Assembly: GCA_025499625.1 (NCBI GenBank)
Contig: JAFMVD010000030.1
Location: 1 to 64,000 of the forward strand
Reading direction: 5' to 3'
Length of the DNA stretch: 64,000 nucleotides
Source of the DNA: Carboxylicivirga fragile
GTDB lineage: Bacteria > Bacteroidota > Bacteroidia > Bacteroidales > Marinilabiliaceae
Positions 8,806 to 18,700 of the stretch are shown piece after piece. The notes under the pieces are model-generated. The model saw nothing but the letters and a program-made list of their open reading frames with translations, made no database searches and was not told where the DNA came from. How positions within the stretch are numbered: position 1 is the first letter of the stretch; the number at the start of each line of letters is the position of its first letter. The position numbers were made by a program, and so were the translations under genes.

Positions 8806-8899
8806 GAGAGCTTTTCAGAATAAAAATGAAACCTAATGGATGATATTTATCAGATAAGTTGACTTTATTTATCAGAAATCACAGTTGTTCAAATCACCT

Positions 8900-9688
8900 T
8901 TATCCCAATACTTTTTCTTCTTCTAAGGCTTTACGAGCAGCAATTGTGGCCGCCACAACCGATACTATGGACATAAATCCGGCAATGGAAACGCCTATTA
9001 ATGGAATCATTAAAATAAGTGCAAACACCAAACCATTGCCAATGGCTAAGCCTCTGTTTCTACGCATATACTTAACACTGGTTTTAACATCAAAACGACG
9101 TCGCTCAAAGGTGTAATCTAAAAAAGAAAAGCCATAAAAATAAGCCGATAGTAAAACCAACACTATGGCCGTAAAATAGCCTATAATAGGTATAAAACTA
9201 AGGACAAACAGAATAACGGTGAAGAACATTTCAACTACTAAATTTCGCATGGCCAAAATCATTCCCCTCCAAATATCTTTTACAAATTGTGCCATATTAA
9301 AAGGAATGTCACTCTGCGTTATGATACGCTCCGTTTTTTCCGATAAAAAAGCAAATACCGGCGACATCACTATTAATATTATATATCCCCCAACGTAGGC
9401 ATAAACAATAAAAAACAATAATCGCAACACAATCCATACAATCCATTTTATCGAGCCTGCCAAAACAGAAGCCCCCCAAAAATCCCATTCTTCCACTCCC
9501 ATCCAATCACTTAAATCGCTTACCAACACATCTCCCCATGATGCAATGGAGTAAAAACCTACGAAGAAAAATAAAACATTTAACAAAAATGGAAAGATAA
9601 AAAACCACCCTAAACCATTCTTAAATATAAAGGAGAACGCTTCACTATACGATTTTAAACCCAACTGAAATCCTCTACTATAATTCAT
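8900..9688 (-). CDS. EI24-domain (CysZ-like) integral membrane protein
   Basis: The 262-residue protein matches the EI24/DUF540 family by its start (GF..GLKSYSEAF.FI....L..F..P...N), four to five long hydrophobic helices, and a soluble FLDYTFERRRF segment near residue 190 that is typical of the family. The E. coli relative CysZ is a sulfate transporter. In Bacteroidota the substrate is unknown and no sulfate assimilation genes are adjacent, so no transport specificity is claimed. It is monocistronic and diverges from purB, with a -7 box at 9724-9731. Confidence 0.75.
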   Translation of the reverse strand: MNYSRGFQLGLKSYSEAFSFIFKNGLGWFFIFPFLLNVLFFFVGFYSIASWGDVLVSDLSDWMGVEEWDFWGASVLAGSIKWIVWIVLRLLFFIVYAYVGGYIILIVMSPVFAFLSEKTERIITQSDIPFNMAQFVKDIWRGMILAMRNLVVEMFFTVILFVLSFIPIIGYFTAIVLVLLSAYFYGFSFLDYTFERRRFDVKTSVKYMRRNRGLAIGNGLVFALILMIPLIGVSIAGFMSIVSVVAATIAARKALEEEKVLG

Positions 9689-9723
9689 TATTTTTTAACC
9701 TTATTGCATAAAACGAAGTAGAC

Positions 9724-9731
9724 CAAAACTA
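9724..9731 (-). promoter_or_regulatory. -7 box of the EI24 gene
   Basis: The minus strand reads TAGTTTTG, matching TAnnTTTG, 36 bases before the ATG. It stands back to back with the purB -7 box. Confidence 0.4.
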
Positions 9732-9752
9732 ATCTTTTCGATGAAAAATTAC

Positions 9753-9760
9753 TACTTTTG
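9753..9760 (+). promoter_or_regulatory. -7 box of purB, which fixes its start
   Basis: TACTTTTG matches TAnnTTTG. Transcription would begin near 9767, after the upstream GTG at 9763, so translation must use the ATG codons at 9787 or 9790. The -33 box is weak. Confidence 0.5.
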
Positions 9761-9789
9761 CAGTGCCAAAAAATCAAATAAATAAAATG

Positions 9790-11142
9790 ATGGATATTCA
9801 ATTACTGACTGCAATTTCTCCAATAGATGGAAGATACCGAAACAAGGTAGATGGCTTAGCGCTTTATTTTTCAGAGTACGCTTTAATACGTTATAGGGTA
9901 TTGGTTGAAGTTGAGTACTTTATTGCTTTATGTGAGCAACCATTGCCACAATTAGCCGATTTTGACAAAAACCTTTATGAAGACTTAAGAAAGATCTACA
10001 CAGATTTTCAGTTGGAAGATGCGGATAGAGTTAAAGAAATTGAAGCAGTAACTAACCACGATGTGAAAGCTGTTGAATATTTCATCAAGGAAAAATTTGA
10101 TGTACTTAAATTGGATAAGTACAAAGAGTTTATCCACTTTGGCTTAACATCACAAGATATCAATAACACAGCCGTTCCTTACTCATTAAGAGATGCTGTA
10201 CACGATGTATACTATCCACTGTTAGAAGAATTAATTCAGCAACTGGATGATCTTGCTACCGAGTGGAAAGACATTCCTATGTTAGCAAAAACACACGGAC
10301 AGCCAGCCTCTCCTACGCGTTTAGGAAAAGAGATGAAGGTATTTGTTGAGCGCCTTAACAAACAATTAGCTTTACTTAAGGGCGTACCTTGCTCGGCTAA
10401 ATTTGGTGGCGCTACAGGTAACTTTAACGCACACCATGTGGCTTACCCACAAATTGACTGGGTTGAATTTGGAAACAATTTCGTGAACAATACATTGAAA
10501 TTGGATCGTGAACAGATTACCACGCAGATTTCGAACTACGATAACATGGCTGCTACTTTTGATAACTTCAAACGTATCAATGTTATTCTTCTGGATTTAT
10601 CCCGTGATTTCTGGACTTATATTATGATGGAATACTTCAAGCAACGCATCAAAAAAGGTGAAGTTGGATCAAGTGCTATGCCACATAAAGTAAACCCAAT
10701 AGATTTTGAAAATGCCGAAGGAAACCTAGGTATTGCCAATTCAATTTTCTCACATCTGGCTGAAAAGTTACCTGTATCTCGCTTACAGCGTGATTTAACT
10801 GATTCAACAGTATTACGTAATATTGGTGTACCTATTGCTCACTCAATCATTTCTATCAGATCATTGGCAAAAGGTTTAGGCAAAATGCTTTTAAATGAAG
10901 ATGCCATTGCCAAAGACTTGGAAGATAACTGGGCAGTTGTAGCTGAGGCTATTCAAACCATTCTTCGAAGAGAAGCTTATCCTAATCCATACGAAGCCTT
11001 GAAAGAATTGACTCGTACCAACGAGCAAATTAATGCCAAGACTATGGGTAAGTTCATCGACGGTTTAGATGTATCAGATGCAGTTAAAGAAGAAATGCGT
11101 GCCATTTCACCACAGAGTTATACTGGTGTTTACAAAATGTAA
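9790..11142 (+). CDS. purB: Adenylosuccinate lyase
   Basis: From the ATG at 9790 the product is 450 residues beginning MDIQLLTAISPIDGRYR, the usual start of this family. It carries TSQDINNTA, KTHGQPASPT with the catalytic histidine, and the fumarase/aspartase signature SSAMPHKVNPIDFE with the flexible-loop catalytic serine. The enzyme cleaves adenylosuccinate to AMP and SAICAR to AICAR in purine synthesis. The frame is open to a GTG at 9763, but that codon precedes the predicted transcription start, and family alignment favours 9790 (or 9787). The gene is single and is followed by a hairpin terminator. Confidence 0.93.
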   Translation: MDIQLLTAISPIDGRYRNKVDGLALYFSEYALIRYRVLVEVEYFIALCEQPLPQLADFDKNLYEDLRKIYTDFQLEDADRVKEIEAVTNHDVKAVEYFIKEKFDVLKLDKYKEFIHFGLTSQDINNTAVPYSLRDAVHDVYYPLLEELIQQLDDLATEWKDIPMLAKTHGQPASPTRLGKEMKVFVERLNKQLALLKGVPCSAKFGGATGNFNAHHVAYPQIDWVEFGNNFVNNTLKLDREQITTQISNYDNMAATFDNFKRINVILLDLSRDFWTYIMMEYFKQRIKKGEVGSSAMPHKVNPIDFENAEGNLGIANSIFSHLAEKLPVSRLQRDLTDSTVLRNIGVPIAHSIISIRSLAKGLGKMLLNEDAIAKDLEDNWAVVAEAIQTILRREAYPNPYEALKELTRTNEQINAKTMGKFIDGLDVSDAVKEEMRAISPQSYTGVYKM

Positions 11143-11164
11143 AATCACATTTTTATCATATACT

Positions 11165-11195
11165 AAAGAGCTGCCTAATGGTAGCTCTTTTTATT
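11165..11195 (+). terminator. Intrinsic terminator of purB
   Basis: AAAGAGCTGCC (11165-11175) pairs with GGTAGCTCTTT (11180-11190) with one G-T wobble and a TAAT loop, followed by TTATTTTT. Confidence 0.85.
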
Positions 11196-11290
11196 TTTAC
11201 CGTTTTCATTCCAGACAGTATTTCAGACAACTCAAACCGGTATTGTCCTTATTCATTACCTGAGTCCACTTTCTAGCACAAATATTTCAG

Positions 11291-11298
11291 TATATTTG
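11291..11298 (+). promoter_or_regulatory. -7 box of the ABC exporter gene
   Basis: TATATTTG is a full TAnnTTTG match 21 bases before the ATG. A TTTC at 11270-11273 sits near the expected -33 position. Confidence 0.55.
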
Positions 11299-11319
11299 CG
11301 TGAATTGTAAATTATCAAA

Positions 11320-13143
11320 ATGAAAGATTTTATTAAAATATTAAAGCGATTTATTCCTCCATACAAAATAAATTTAGCATCAAGTATATTCTACAACATA
11401 TTGCATTCCATTTTTGCTGGTGTTGCCATGTTACTAATGATACCCGTATTAGAGGTATTGTTTGAAACAAGTAAACAAGTTGATAATTTAATGCCCTGGA
11501 CACTATCTAAGGATATCATACAGAACAACCTATATTATTATGTTACGCTCTTTAAGTTAAAATATGGCTTAACTGTTGTTATGCCTTTTATTGGAGCTTT
11601 ACTTTTAACTGCCACCATTTTTAAGGTTAGTTTTGCCTACTTATCATCCACTCAAATGGTTATTATTAGAAACGGAGTGGTTCGGGACATTAGAACTAAA
11701 ATATACAATAAACTCATGTCCTTACCTCTTGGTTTTTATTCCGAAGAACGAAAAGGAGATGTGATGGCGAGAACAACAGGAGATGTTAGCGAAGTAGAAG
11801 CTTCAATCATGTCTTCGATTGATATGTTTTTTAAAAATCCCATTATTATTATTACCTCTGTTGCTTTTCTCCTTGCAATTAGTTACCAACTTACAATTTT
11901 TGTATTTATTATGCTTCCAATTGCGGGTTTAATCATTGGTCGCACAGGAAAAGCTCTTAAACACAGCTCACGCCAAGGCCAGGCAAAAATAGGCGATATG
12001 CTCGGAATTATCGAAGAATCGCTTGGTGGTTTACGAATAATTAAAGCCTTCAACGCTGAGAAAAAAATGAAAAACAGGTTTGGGAATGAGGCCGAGAACT
12101 ATAGAAGGATAATGAACAAATTACAGAGAAGATATGTACTAGCACATCCCTTAAGTGAATTCCTTGGAACCATCGTAATGGTAGGATTAGTCTGGTTTGG
12201 AGCTTACATCATAAGCAATGAAAACACCACTCTTACAGGTGCGTCGTTCATGGCCTACATTGGAATTTTTTATCAAATTATCAATCCAGCAAAACAATTC
12301 TCAACTGCTTTTTTTAATATACAAAAAGGCTTAGCAGCCATGGAACGTATCGACAAGATTCTTCTTGCGAATAACAATATAAATGAACATGAAGGGGCTA
12401 AAACTTTATCCACAATAAATAAACTTATTGAATACCGCAAAGTAAGGTTCTCATACAACAACGAAGTAGATGTGCTCAAAGATGTGAGTCTAACTATTCC
12501 CCAAGGAAAAACGGTAGCACTGGTTGGTCAATCCGGAAGTGGAAAAACTACCTTTGTTGATTTACTCCCACGTTTTTACGATGTGCAAGGAGGGGGTATT
12601 TACATTGATGATATTAACATTAAAGACTTAAAGCTTTTCGACCTTCGAGAATTAATGGGTAATGTTAATCAGGACGCCATTTTATTTAACGACACCATTT
12701 ACAACAACATTACATTTGGAGTTGAAAATGCTACAGAAGAAGAGGTTATTAATGCGGCCAAGGTTGCCAATGCGCATGACTTTATTGAGGCAAGTGAAGA
12801 AGGATACTATACAAAAATTGGTGATAGAGGGGGCAAATTATCGGGTGGTCAACGCCAAAGATTGAGTATTGCACGCGCCATTTTAAAGAATCCTCCAATT
12901 CTGATTCTTGATGAAGCAACCTCAGCTTTAGATACAGAATCGGAGCGTCTGGTACAAGATGCCTTGGAGAACCTAATGAAGAATCGTACATCTTTGGTTA
13001 TTGCTCACCGTCTGTCTACTGTTCGTAACGCTGATTTAATTTGTGTATTCAACGAAGGTGAAATAGTAGAAACGGGTACTCATGATGAATTGATTAGCAA
13101 AGATGGCATTTATAAGAAATTACATTCTATGCAGATGAATTAA
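11320..13143 (+). CDS. MsbA-type ABC exporter (fused permease and ATPase)
   Basis: The 607-residue protein is a half-size type IV ABC exporter: six transmembrane helices in residues 15-325, then an ATPase domain with Walker A lysine K409 (GQSGSGKTT), signature LSGGQ at 507-511, Walker B D531 with catalytic E532 (ILDEATSALD), and the switch H563 (IAHRLST). It works as a homodimer in the inner membrane. The closest relatives by general pattern are the lipid A flippase MsbA and multidrug or lipid exporters. Substrate cannot be decided from sequence, and no lipid A genes adjoin it. It is monocistronic, with its own -7 box. Confidence 0.9.
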   Translation: MKDFIKILKRFIPPYKINLASSIFYNILHSIFAGVAMLLMIPVLEVLFETSKQVDNLMPWTLSKDIIQNNLYYYVTLFKLKYGLTVVMPFIGALLLTATIFKVSFAYLSSTQMVIIRNGVVRDIRTKIYNKLMSLPLGFYSEERKGDVMARTTGDVSEVEASIMSSIDMFFKNPIIIITSVAFLLAISYQLTIFVFIMLPIAGLIIGRTGKALKHSSRQGQAKIGDMLGIIEESLGGLRIIKAFNAEKKMKNRFGNEAENYRRIMNKLQRRYVLAHPLSEFLGTIVMVGLVWFGAYIISNENTTLTGASFMAYIGIFYQIINPAKQFSTAFFNIQKGLAAMERIDKILLANNNINEHEGAKTLSTINKLIEYRKVRFSYNNEVDVLKDVSLTIPQGKTVALVGQSGSGKTTFVDLLPRFYDVQGGGIYIDDINIKDLKLFDLRELMGNVNQDAILFNDTIYNNITFGVENATEEEVINAAKVANAHDFIEASEEGYYTKIGDRGGKLSGGQRQRLSIARAILKNPPILILDEATSALDTESERLVQDALENLMKNRTSLVIAHRLSTVRNADLICVFNEGEIVETGTHDELISKDGIYKKLHSMQMN

Positions 13144-13234
13144 TTTTAACGCCAATCATTGACTTTATTTCTTTTAACACTTATGTTGTAACCTTTTAGC
13201 AACTTTCGCATAAAAGAACAACAAAGAGAACGAT

Positions 13235-13876
13235 ATGGTGCTGAGAGATATTTTTATTTTAGTATTAAGCCTATTGCTTGCTACGCCTTTATTTTCACAA
13301 ACAAGGTCTTCTGATAAATCAAAAAAATACAATAAAGTAGGTAAGCTGAAAATCGACACCAGTTTTCAAGCTTCTTACTTGCAAGATTTCATGGTGCCTT
13401 TTAATCAATGTGAAGACTTAAAAGATTGTAGAATAAAAGTTAAAACCAAAAACCTAAAAACAACCATGGCTGCCAGGCCACACTTTTTTTCCTTATTTCT
13501 TGGCAAAAAAAATCGACGATACACCATATTAATAAACAAGAACGAAGAATTTAACGGGGTTCTTTTAAAAGATGTTCCTTCAGATGCAAGGGTTGGTTTA
13601 TTCGCTCATGAATTGATGCACATTCGCGATTATAATAGCAAAGGAGCAGCAGGTGTGATGCAACTAGGATTTCAATACTTATCCATAAAGGGCAAAACTA
13701 AAGTTGAACATCGAACTGATAGCTTAACCATCGCCGCTGGATTTGGGCAACAGTTATACGAATGGGCACATTACGTATTGCATGATTCAAATGCTTGCGA
13801 AGAGTATAAATCGTTCAAAGAAGAAGTTTACATGTCGCCAGTAAGAATCCTAGGCCAAATGGAGCAAAAACAGTAG
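13235..13876 (+). CDS. Secreted HExxH-motif protein, putative metalloprotease
   Basis: I do not recognise the family. The 213-residue product has a signal peptide (hydrophobic residues 4-20, cleavage after PLFSQ) and a zincin-like H125-E126-L-M-H129 motif inside GLFAHELMHIRDY, followed by the acidic E/H-rich region KVEHRTDSL. HExxH with a nearby third ligand is the usual zinc site of metallopeptidases, so it may be a small periplasmic or secreted protease. Two cysteines at about 59 and 65 could form a disulfide. The region around the motif lacks full similarity to a family I can name, so catalytic activity is inference. It follows the exporter by 91 bases on the same strand. Confidence 0.65.
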   Translation: MVLRDIFILVLSLLLATPLFSQTRSSDKSKKYNKVGKLKIDTSFQASYLQDFMVPFNQCEDLKDCRIKVKTKNLKTTMAARPHFFSLFLGKKNRRYTILINKNEEFNGVLLKDVPSDARVGLFAHELMHIRDYNSKGAAGVMQLGFQYLSIKGKTKVEHRTDSLTIAAGFGQQLYEWAHYVLHDSNACEEYKSFKEEVYMSPVRILGQMEQKQ

Positions 13877-13906
13877 AAAAAACACACGCTGTATACGTGT
13901 AAATTC

Positions 13907-13939
13907 AAAAAAGGGAATTATCCCTTAAGAATAATTCCC
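13907..13939 (-). terminator. Intrinsic terminator of the SulP gene
   Basis: GGGAATTAT (13913-13921) pairs with ATAATTCCC (13931-13939) and is followed on the minus strand by CCTTTTTTG. It sits between the two convergent genes. Confidence 0.8.
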
Positions 13940-13968
13940 GATATATCAATTAGTTTTTCACTCTTGAG

Positions 13969-15507
13969 CTAAGCATCATAAACAACCATAAACTTACGTT
14001 TATCCTGGTCAATAGAAATATCAATTTTTGCGGTTGCAAGTATATCCTTACATCCTTTCGAAAGATTGACAAACGAAATTTCTTTATTCTGCACTTGGTA
14101 TCTCTCATTAAGCTTACGAATCGCCTCAATTCCACTTTGATCAACAACTCTGCTACTTTCAAAATCCACAATTATTCTATCCGGATCTTTTTTCGCATCA
14201 AAAATTTCAGCAAATGATGCCGTAGAACCAAAGAACAACGGACCGTGAATATCGTAGTGCAATATACCGTTTTCATCGGTACGTCGACGAGCATGAATAC
14301 CAATGGCATGATCCCAAGCAAAAGACAAAGCTGAAAGAACCACTCCAATAGCAACAGCTAAAGCTAAATTATGGAATACAACTGTAACTACAGCAACAAT
14401 AATCATGATAAGGAAATCGGCCAATGGCGTCTTTTTAAACTGTTTTAAACTAGACCATTCAAAAGTACCATAAGCCACCATAAACATTACCCCAATAAGT
14501 GCTGCTACAGGTATTAGTTCAATAACCGGCGACAAAAACATGATAAATACTAATAAGGTAATTGCAGCAACTAATCCTGATAAACGGCCACGAGCTCCAG
14601 AATTAATATTAATCATACTTTGTCCAATCATTGCACAGCCTCCCATGCTTCCAAAGAAACCAGAGATACAGTTTGCCATACCTTGAGCCATACTCTCTCT
14701 ATTACCACTTCCTCGCGAATCTGTCCGCTCATCAATAATGGTAAGTGTTAATAAACTTTCGATTAAACCTACACCAGCAACACTAATAGCTGGTAATAAG
14801 ATAATTTTTAATGTTCCCATACTGAACAGTTCAGGGGGATAATCTGTGAAGATAGAAGGCAAACCGCCTTGCATAGATTTTCCCTTAAGCAGGTTGATAA
14901 CAGTTGGCGTTTCAATTCCTGGAATAAATGATATTGCAGCGATTGCCACAATAGCAACTAATGCCGACGGAATGGCTTTTGTAAAACGAGGTAAAATTAC
15001 CATTATAGCAATGGTTAATGCTACTAAAGCAAATAACATATATAATTTAGATCCCGTATAATACTCAAATACGCCAGTAACATCAGTTCCAAACATTGCA
15101 AATTGCGAAGCAAAAATTACAATGGCTAGTCCATTCACAAAACCAAGCATAACCGAATGCGGAACTAAACGAATAAATTTACCTAAGCGAAGGGCACCAA
15201 CAGCTAGCTGTATCAGTCCACCCAAAATAATAGTTGGATACAAGTAGGCTTCACCATATTGATGTACTGTTGCGGCTACAACAACAGCAATTGCACCTGT
15301 GGCTCCTGAAATCATGCCTGGTCGTCCACCTAACAAAGAAGTGAAAAAGCCCATTATACAGGCTGCATATAATCCAATAAGCGGATCAACACCTGCTATA
15401 AAAGAAAATGCTATTGCCTCAGGAACAAGCGCAATTGCAACAGTAATTCCTGATAATAACTCAGTTTTAATACTTGAACCGTAGGTAAGTTCTTTAATAA
15501 AAGCCAT
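13969..15507 (-). CDS. SulP/SLC26-family anion transporter with STAS domain
   Basis: The 512-residue protein has the SulP pattern: an N-terminal helix pair with ALVPEAIAFSFIAGV and PLIGLYAA, GGRPGMISGATGA on the second repeat motif, 10-12 further transmembrane segments to about residue 400, and a cytoplasmic STAS domain at 410-512 with the FESSRVVDQSGIEAI signature. It moves anions such as sulfate, bicarbonate or dicarboxylates across the inner membrane. No carbonic anhydrase or sulfur assimilation gene is adjacent, so the substrate is open. The 118-base leader and a -7 box at 15632-15639 suggest it is transcribed alone, and a terminator follows. Confidence 0.9.
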   Translation of the reverse strand: MAFIKELTYGSSIKTELLSGITVAIALVPEAIAFSFIAGVDPLIGLYAACIMGFFTSLLGGRPGMISGATGAIAVVVAATVHQYGEAYLYPTIILGGLIQLAVGALRLGKFIRLVPHSVMLGFVNGLAIVIFASQFAMFGTDVTGVFEYYTGSKLYMLFALVALTIAIMVILPRFTKAIPSALVAIVAIAAISFIPGIETPTVINLLKGKSMQGGLPSIFTDYPPELFSMGTLKIILLPAISVAGVGLIESLLTLTIIDERTDSRGSGNRESMAQGMANCISGFFGSMGGCAMIGQSMININSGARGRLSGLVAAITLLVFIMFLSPVIELIPVAALIGVMFMVAYGTFEWSSLKQFKKTPLADFLIMIIVAVVTVVFHNLALAVAIGVVLSALSFAWDHAIGIHARRRTDENGILHYDIHGPLFFGSTASFAEIFDAKKDPDRIIVDFESSRVVDQSGIEAIRKLNERYQVQNKEISFVNLSKGCKDILATAKIDISIDQDKRKFMVVYDA

Positions 15508-15631
15508 CTATATTATTATTTAAAATTTACACAATACAACCCTAATGCTCAAAAGAGCATCATCAACAATTTATAAAATGTGGGGATTTCATTGTCACTA
15601 ATGACAATACATAGGGATTTTTTAGCGAGTG

Positions 15632-15639
15632 CAAAAGTA
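15632..15639 (-). promoter_or_regulatory. -7 box of the SulP gene
   Basis: The minus strand reads TACTTTTG, matching TAnnTTTG, about 125 bases before the ATG. No -33 match is evident. Confidence 0.35.
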
Positions 15640-15739
15640 TAAAAATAAATCACTAATGCCTAACATTCATAGAAATAGATCGGTTCAAATAATAAGGCAC
15701 ATTAAACAAAGCCAATTAATTGACAGTCATTTAATAAAA

Positions 15740-15769
15740 TTAAATGCCCCACATTAGCAGGGCATTTAA
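15740..15769 (-). terminator. Terminator of the giant-protein gene
   Basis: TTAAATGCCC (15740-15749) pairs with GGGCATTTAA (15760-15769), a 10-bp stem six bases beyond the stop codon. The following minus-strand tract is T-rich but interrupted. Confidence 0.65.
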
Positions 15770-15774
15770 TTAAA

Positions 15775-18700
15775 CTATTTTTTATTTCCACCGGATGACT
15801 TTTTATCCGGAATAGTAGTTTTCTTTACAGAAGCCTTAGATTTATTAGAAACAGCCTTTTCTTTTCTTCGCTCTAGTTCCTTCAACACAGCATACTTTGC
15901 AGCAGCAATGGTTTCACGATTAACCTTTTCAGTTATTCTTCCCTTAAGCAAGTCATCGAATTCGATGTACTCGCCCATGAGTAACAGTTGAGTAATCATG
16001 TTATTAACCATCGTTTCTTGTGCATAACCAACAGCTTGATACAGTTGATCGGCCCCATCCATAAATTCTTCTGCAAATTCAGGATAATTAGGTAAACTCA
16101 TCAGCTCGTTGCAGGTTTCTCCAAAACTACTTAATTCGATATTTAAGTTTGGCGTAACCAGAAGTGGACTAAATGCCTCTTTCTTATTCTTTGGCTCATA
16201 CATATTAACCCCTGCCAAATCGACAGCCACACTTGGATCATCCATACGTACAAATTCAGCTTTCATCATCTTATCCAGTTGATACAGATAAAAGTTGTAT
16301 CGCCATATTTCATTACTACTTCTACCATTGGTGAAAATATGCGCATAATGCTCACGAACCGATTGTCGCACTTTGTTTTTGCTTTCGTTCATCTCAGAAG
16401 ATCCAGCTCTTAAATCCTGAATTAAATCAGTAAGTGCTTCAGCCGCTTTTTGAGGACCGGTAATTTCCTTACCCTTCTTCCCTATTTCGGTAGAGACAAT
16501 GCCACACTGCACTTTTCGTCCGGCACCTAACCTATCTTCACCGCCACTCAATACATCGGTTAAATAGTAACGCGACTCAACCTGACCTTCCTGTGCTATA
16601 AATGGCTGACCAGCAGGTGTACTTGCCAAGGCATCAAACATCTGCCCAAACACATTTCGATTGATAACAACATGTAATGTCTCACTTTCATCAGAAGCTT
16701 TCACTTCGGCAACAAAGCGATTTTTAACAATGTCGAAATTAACCTTTATGATATTCACAGCTTCATTATTGTACTCAAATGACTTACCAACAAATATCTG
16801 ATTTACCACCTGCTCAATGTCTATTTTATCCATCATCTTATACGATGAGGCTAAATAGTACACTCTCTCGCTTGGCACATATTCCCAATCCAACACATCA
16901 TCGAGATAATTGCCATGCTTTGCCAGAACATCCACAATGTTTTTATCTGCTGTGTAGCGATGGAATGTACGCTGGAAATTTGGACCATCCTGACTGGTCG
17001 CCTTCTCCTTACGTTCACCATGCGAATCGATGTACATCATGAAATTCTCAGGATTATCTACTCTTGTAATTCCTGCTTCTTCCTTGCTGTAGTTATGAGC
17101 TGTAAGAATGATATCTATTTTATATGGCATCTGAATTTCGCACAAACCACTTACCGTGCTACGCGAATTTAAATCGGTAACGTTACTATCGGCACTACTC
17201 TCAAATAAGTATTTATAGTATTTAATGAAATCTGGGTCAAAATCGGTTACACGCGAGAAATCACCAACTTCGGTACCAAAACCGTAGATATTTCCTTGCT
17301 TATCGCGGAATACATGGAACATATCACCCGCAATCATTTTGATGGAACGAACCCCTGGTAAATTTTGCTTCAACCATTTTAGAATTAAGGCCGCAATCAT
17401 CTCTGACTTACCTACTCCGCTATCACCATCTATTTCAACCACAAATATACTTCCATCCTCCAACTCAACAGCGAATAGTGAGCCATGCTTAGGAATACCA
17501 CCCATCTCCTTCACCTTTTCATTAATCATGGTCAAGCGTGGTTTCTTCACATCGCCAAAGTAATCAGCCTCCTTTTTCAAAGGTGTCACTAAAGTTTTGA
17601 TGCTGCCGTTTGGCCCCTTAATATCAAAGAAGCCAACCTGAGGGAAAGAAATTACTTTTTCAGGCGCTCCCAAGAACAATAGTACATCTGGTTGAAAGTT
17701 CTGCGCCTCCTGTAACGAAATATCCTTGTATTGCATCAAACGGAAATTATCCGTCATGTATTTGATATAACCTTTCTGGAAAACAAACATTTCCTTAACC
17801 GCACCGTGTTGCAATATTTTACATCGATAATCATCCGGATCCATATTGGCCACAAATTGCGCCAAACGACGTTCAAAGAATTTCGAACTAGGCTTGGTAC
17901 TTAAAGCTTTGATGTAATTATTCTTCGAATTACCATCATTCATTTCCATCAAATACTCCGAAACTTCCTCAGAACGATCAATCTTATGGAAAGGATATTC
18001 GCGCTTTTTAGCATCGGTAACAATACGTGTATGTAATTGTATTGGCTGTTCAACTGAAACAACTCCACACTTGGTCATCAGTTCATTGATCCATTTCAAC
18101 GATCCATTTTCAAAAGTCTCAAGCGTTTGATCCTGCATCTCGAAGTGACGATAAAGAGACACTCCATGCTGAATCATTTCGTTAACACTTGAATTCTGAC
18201 GGCTAAAATGAATCTCCACCACCTTTATTAAGGTGTGTGCATATCGTTGATAATAATCGGTTCCCTTCGAAAGATTTTGAACCCCAACAATAAAATTAAC
18301 AACCTTCCGGGTTACCTCATTTAACTTCTCTTGCGATACTTTAATATCCTTTTTACGAATAATGTAGTTCATGATATCGTCAATCTCCTGAGGCAATATC
18401 TCCGTCAAAAGATTCTCAGTTATCATCTTCAATTCATCATCGCTTGTGGCATCAATCTTAGCTTGTAAATATTTAAGCTTTTCAAGAGCATGACGATAGA
18501 ATGAATTTTCATGCTGCAACAGGTAGACGTACAAGACCCTCTCAGGCATCGATAAATCTTCTGACAGAACACGCTTCTTAACCGTATCAATCAATATTCC
18601 AATGGAACGAGGAAGTATTTCAATATTTACATATTCTTCATCCTGACGTAAACCTTCAAAAAACTCTAACAAGAACTTCTCAAGATCCAGCTCATTAACA

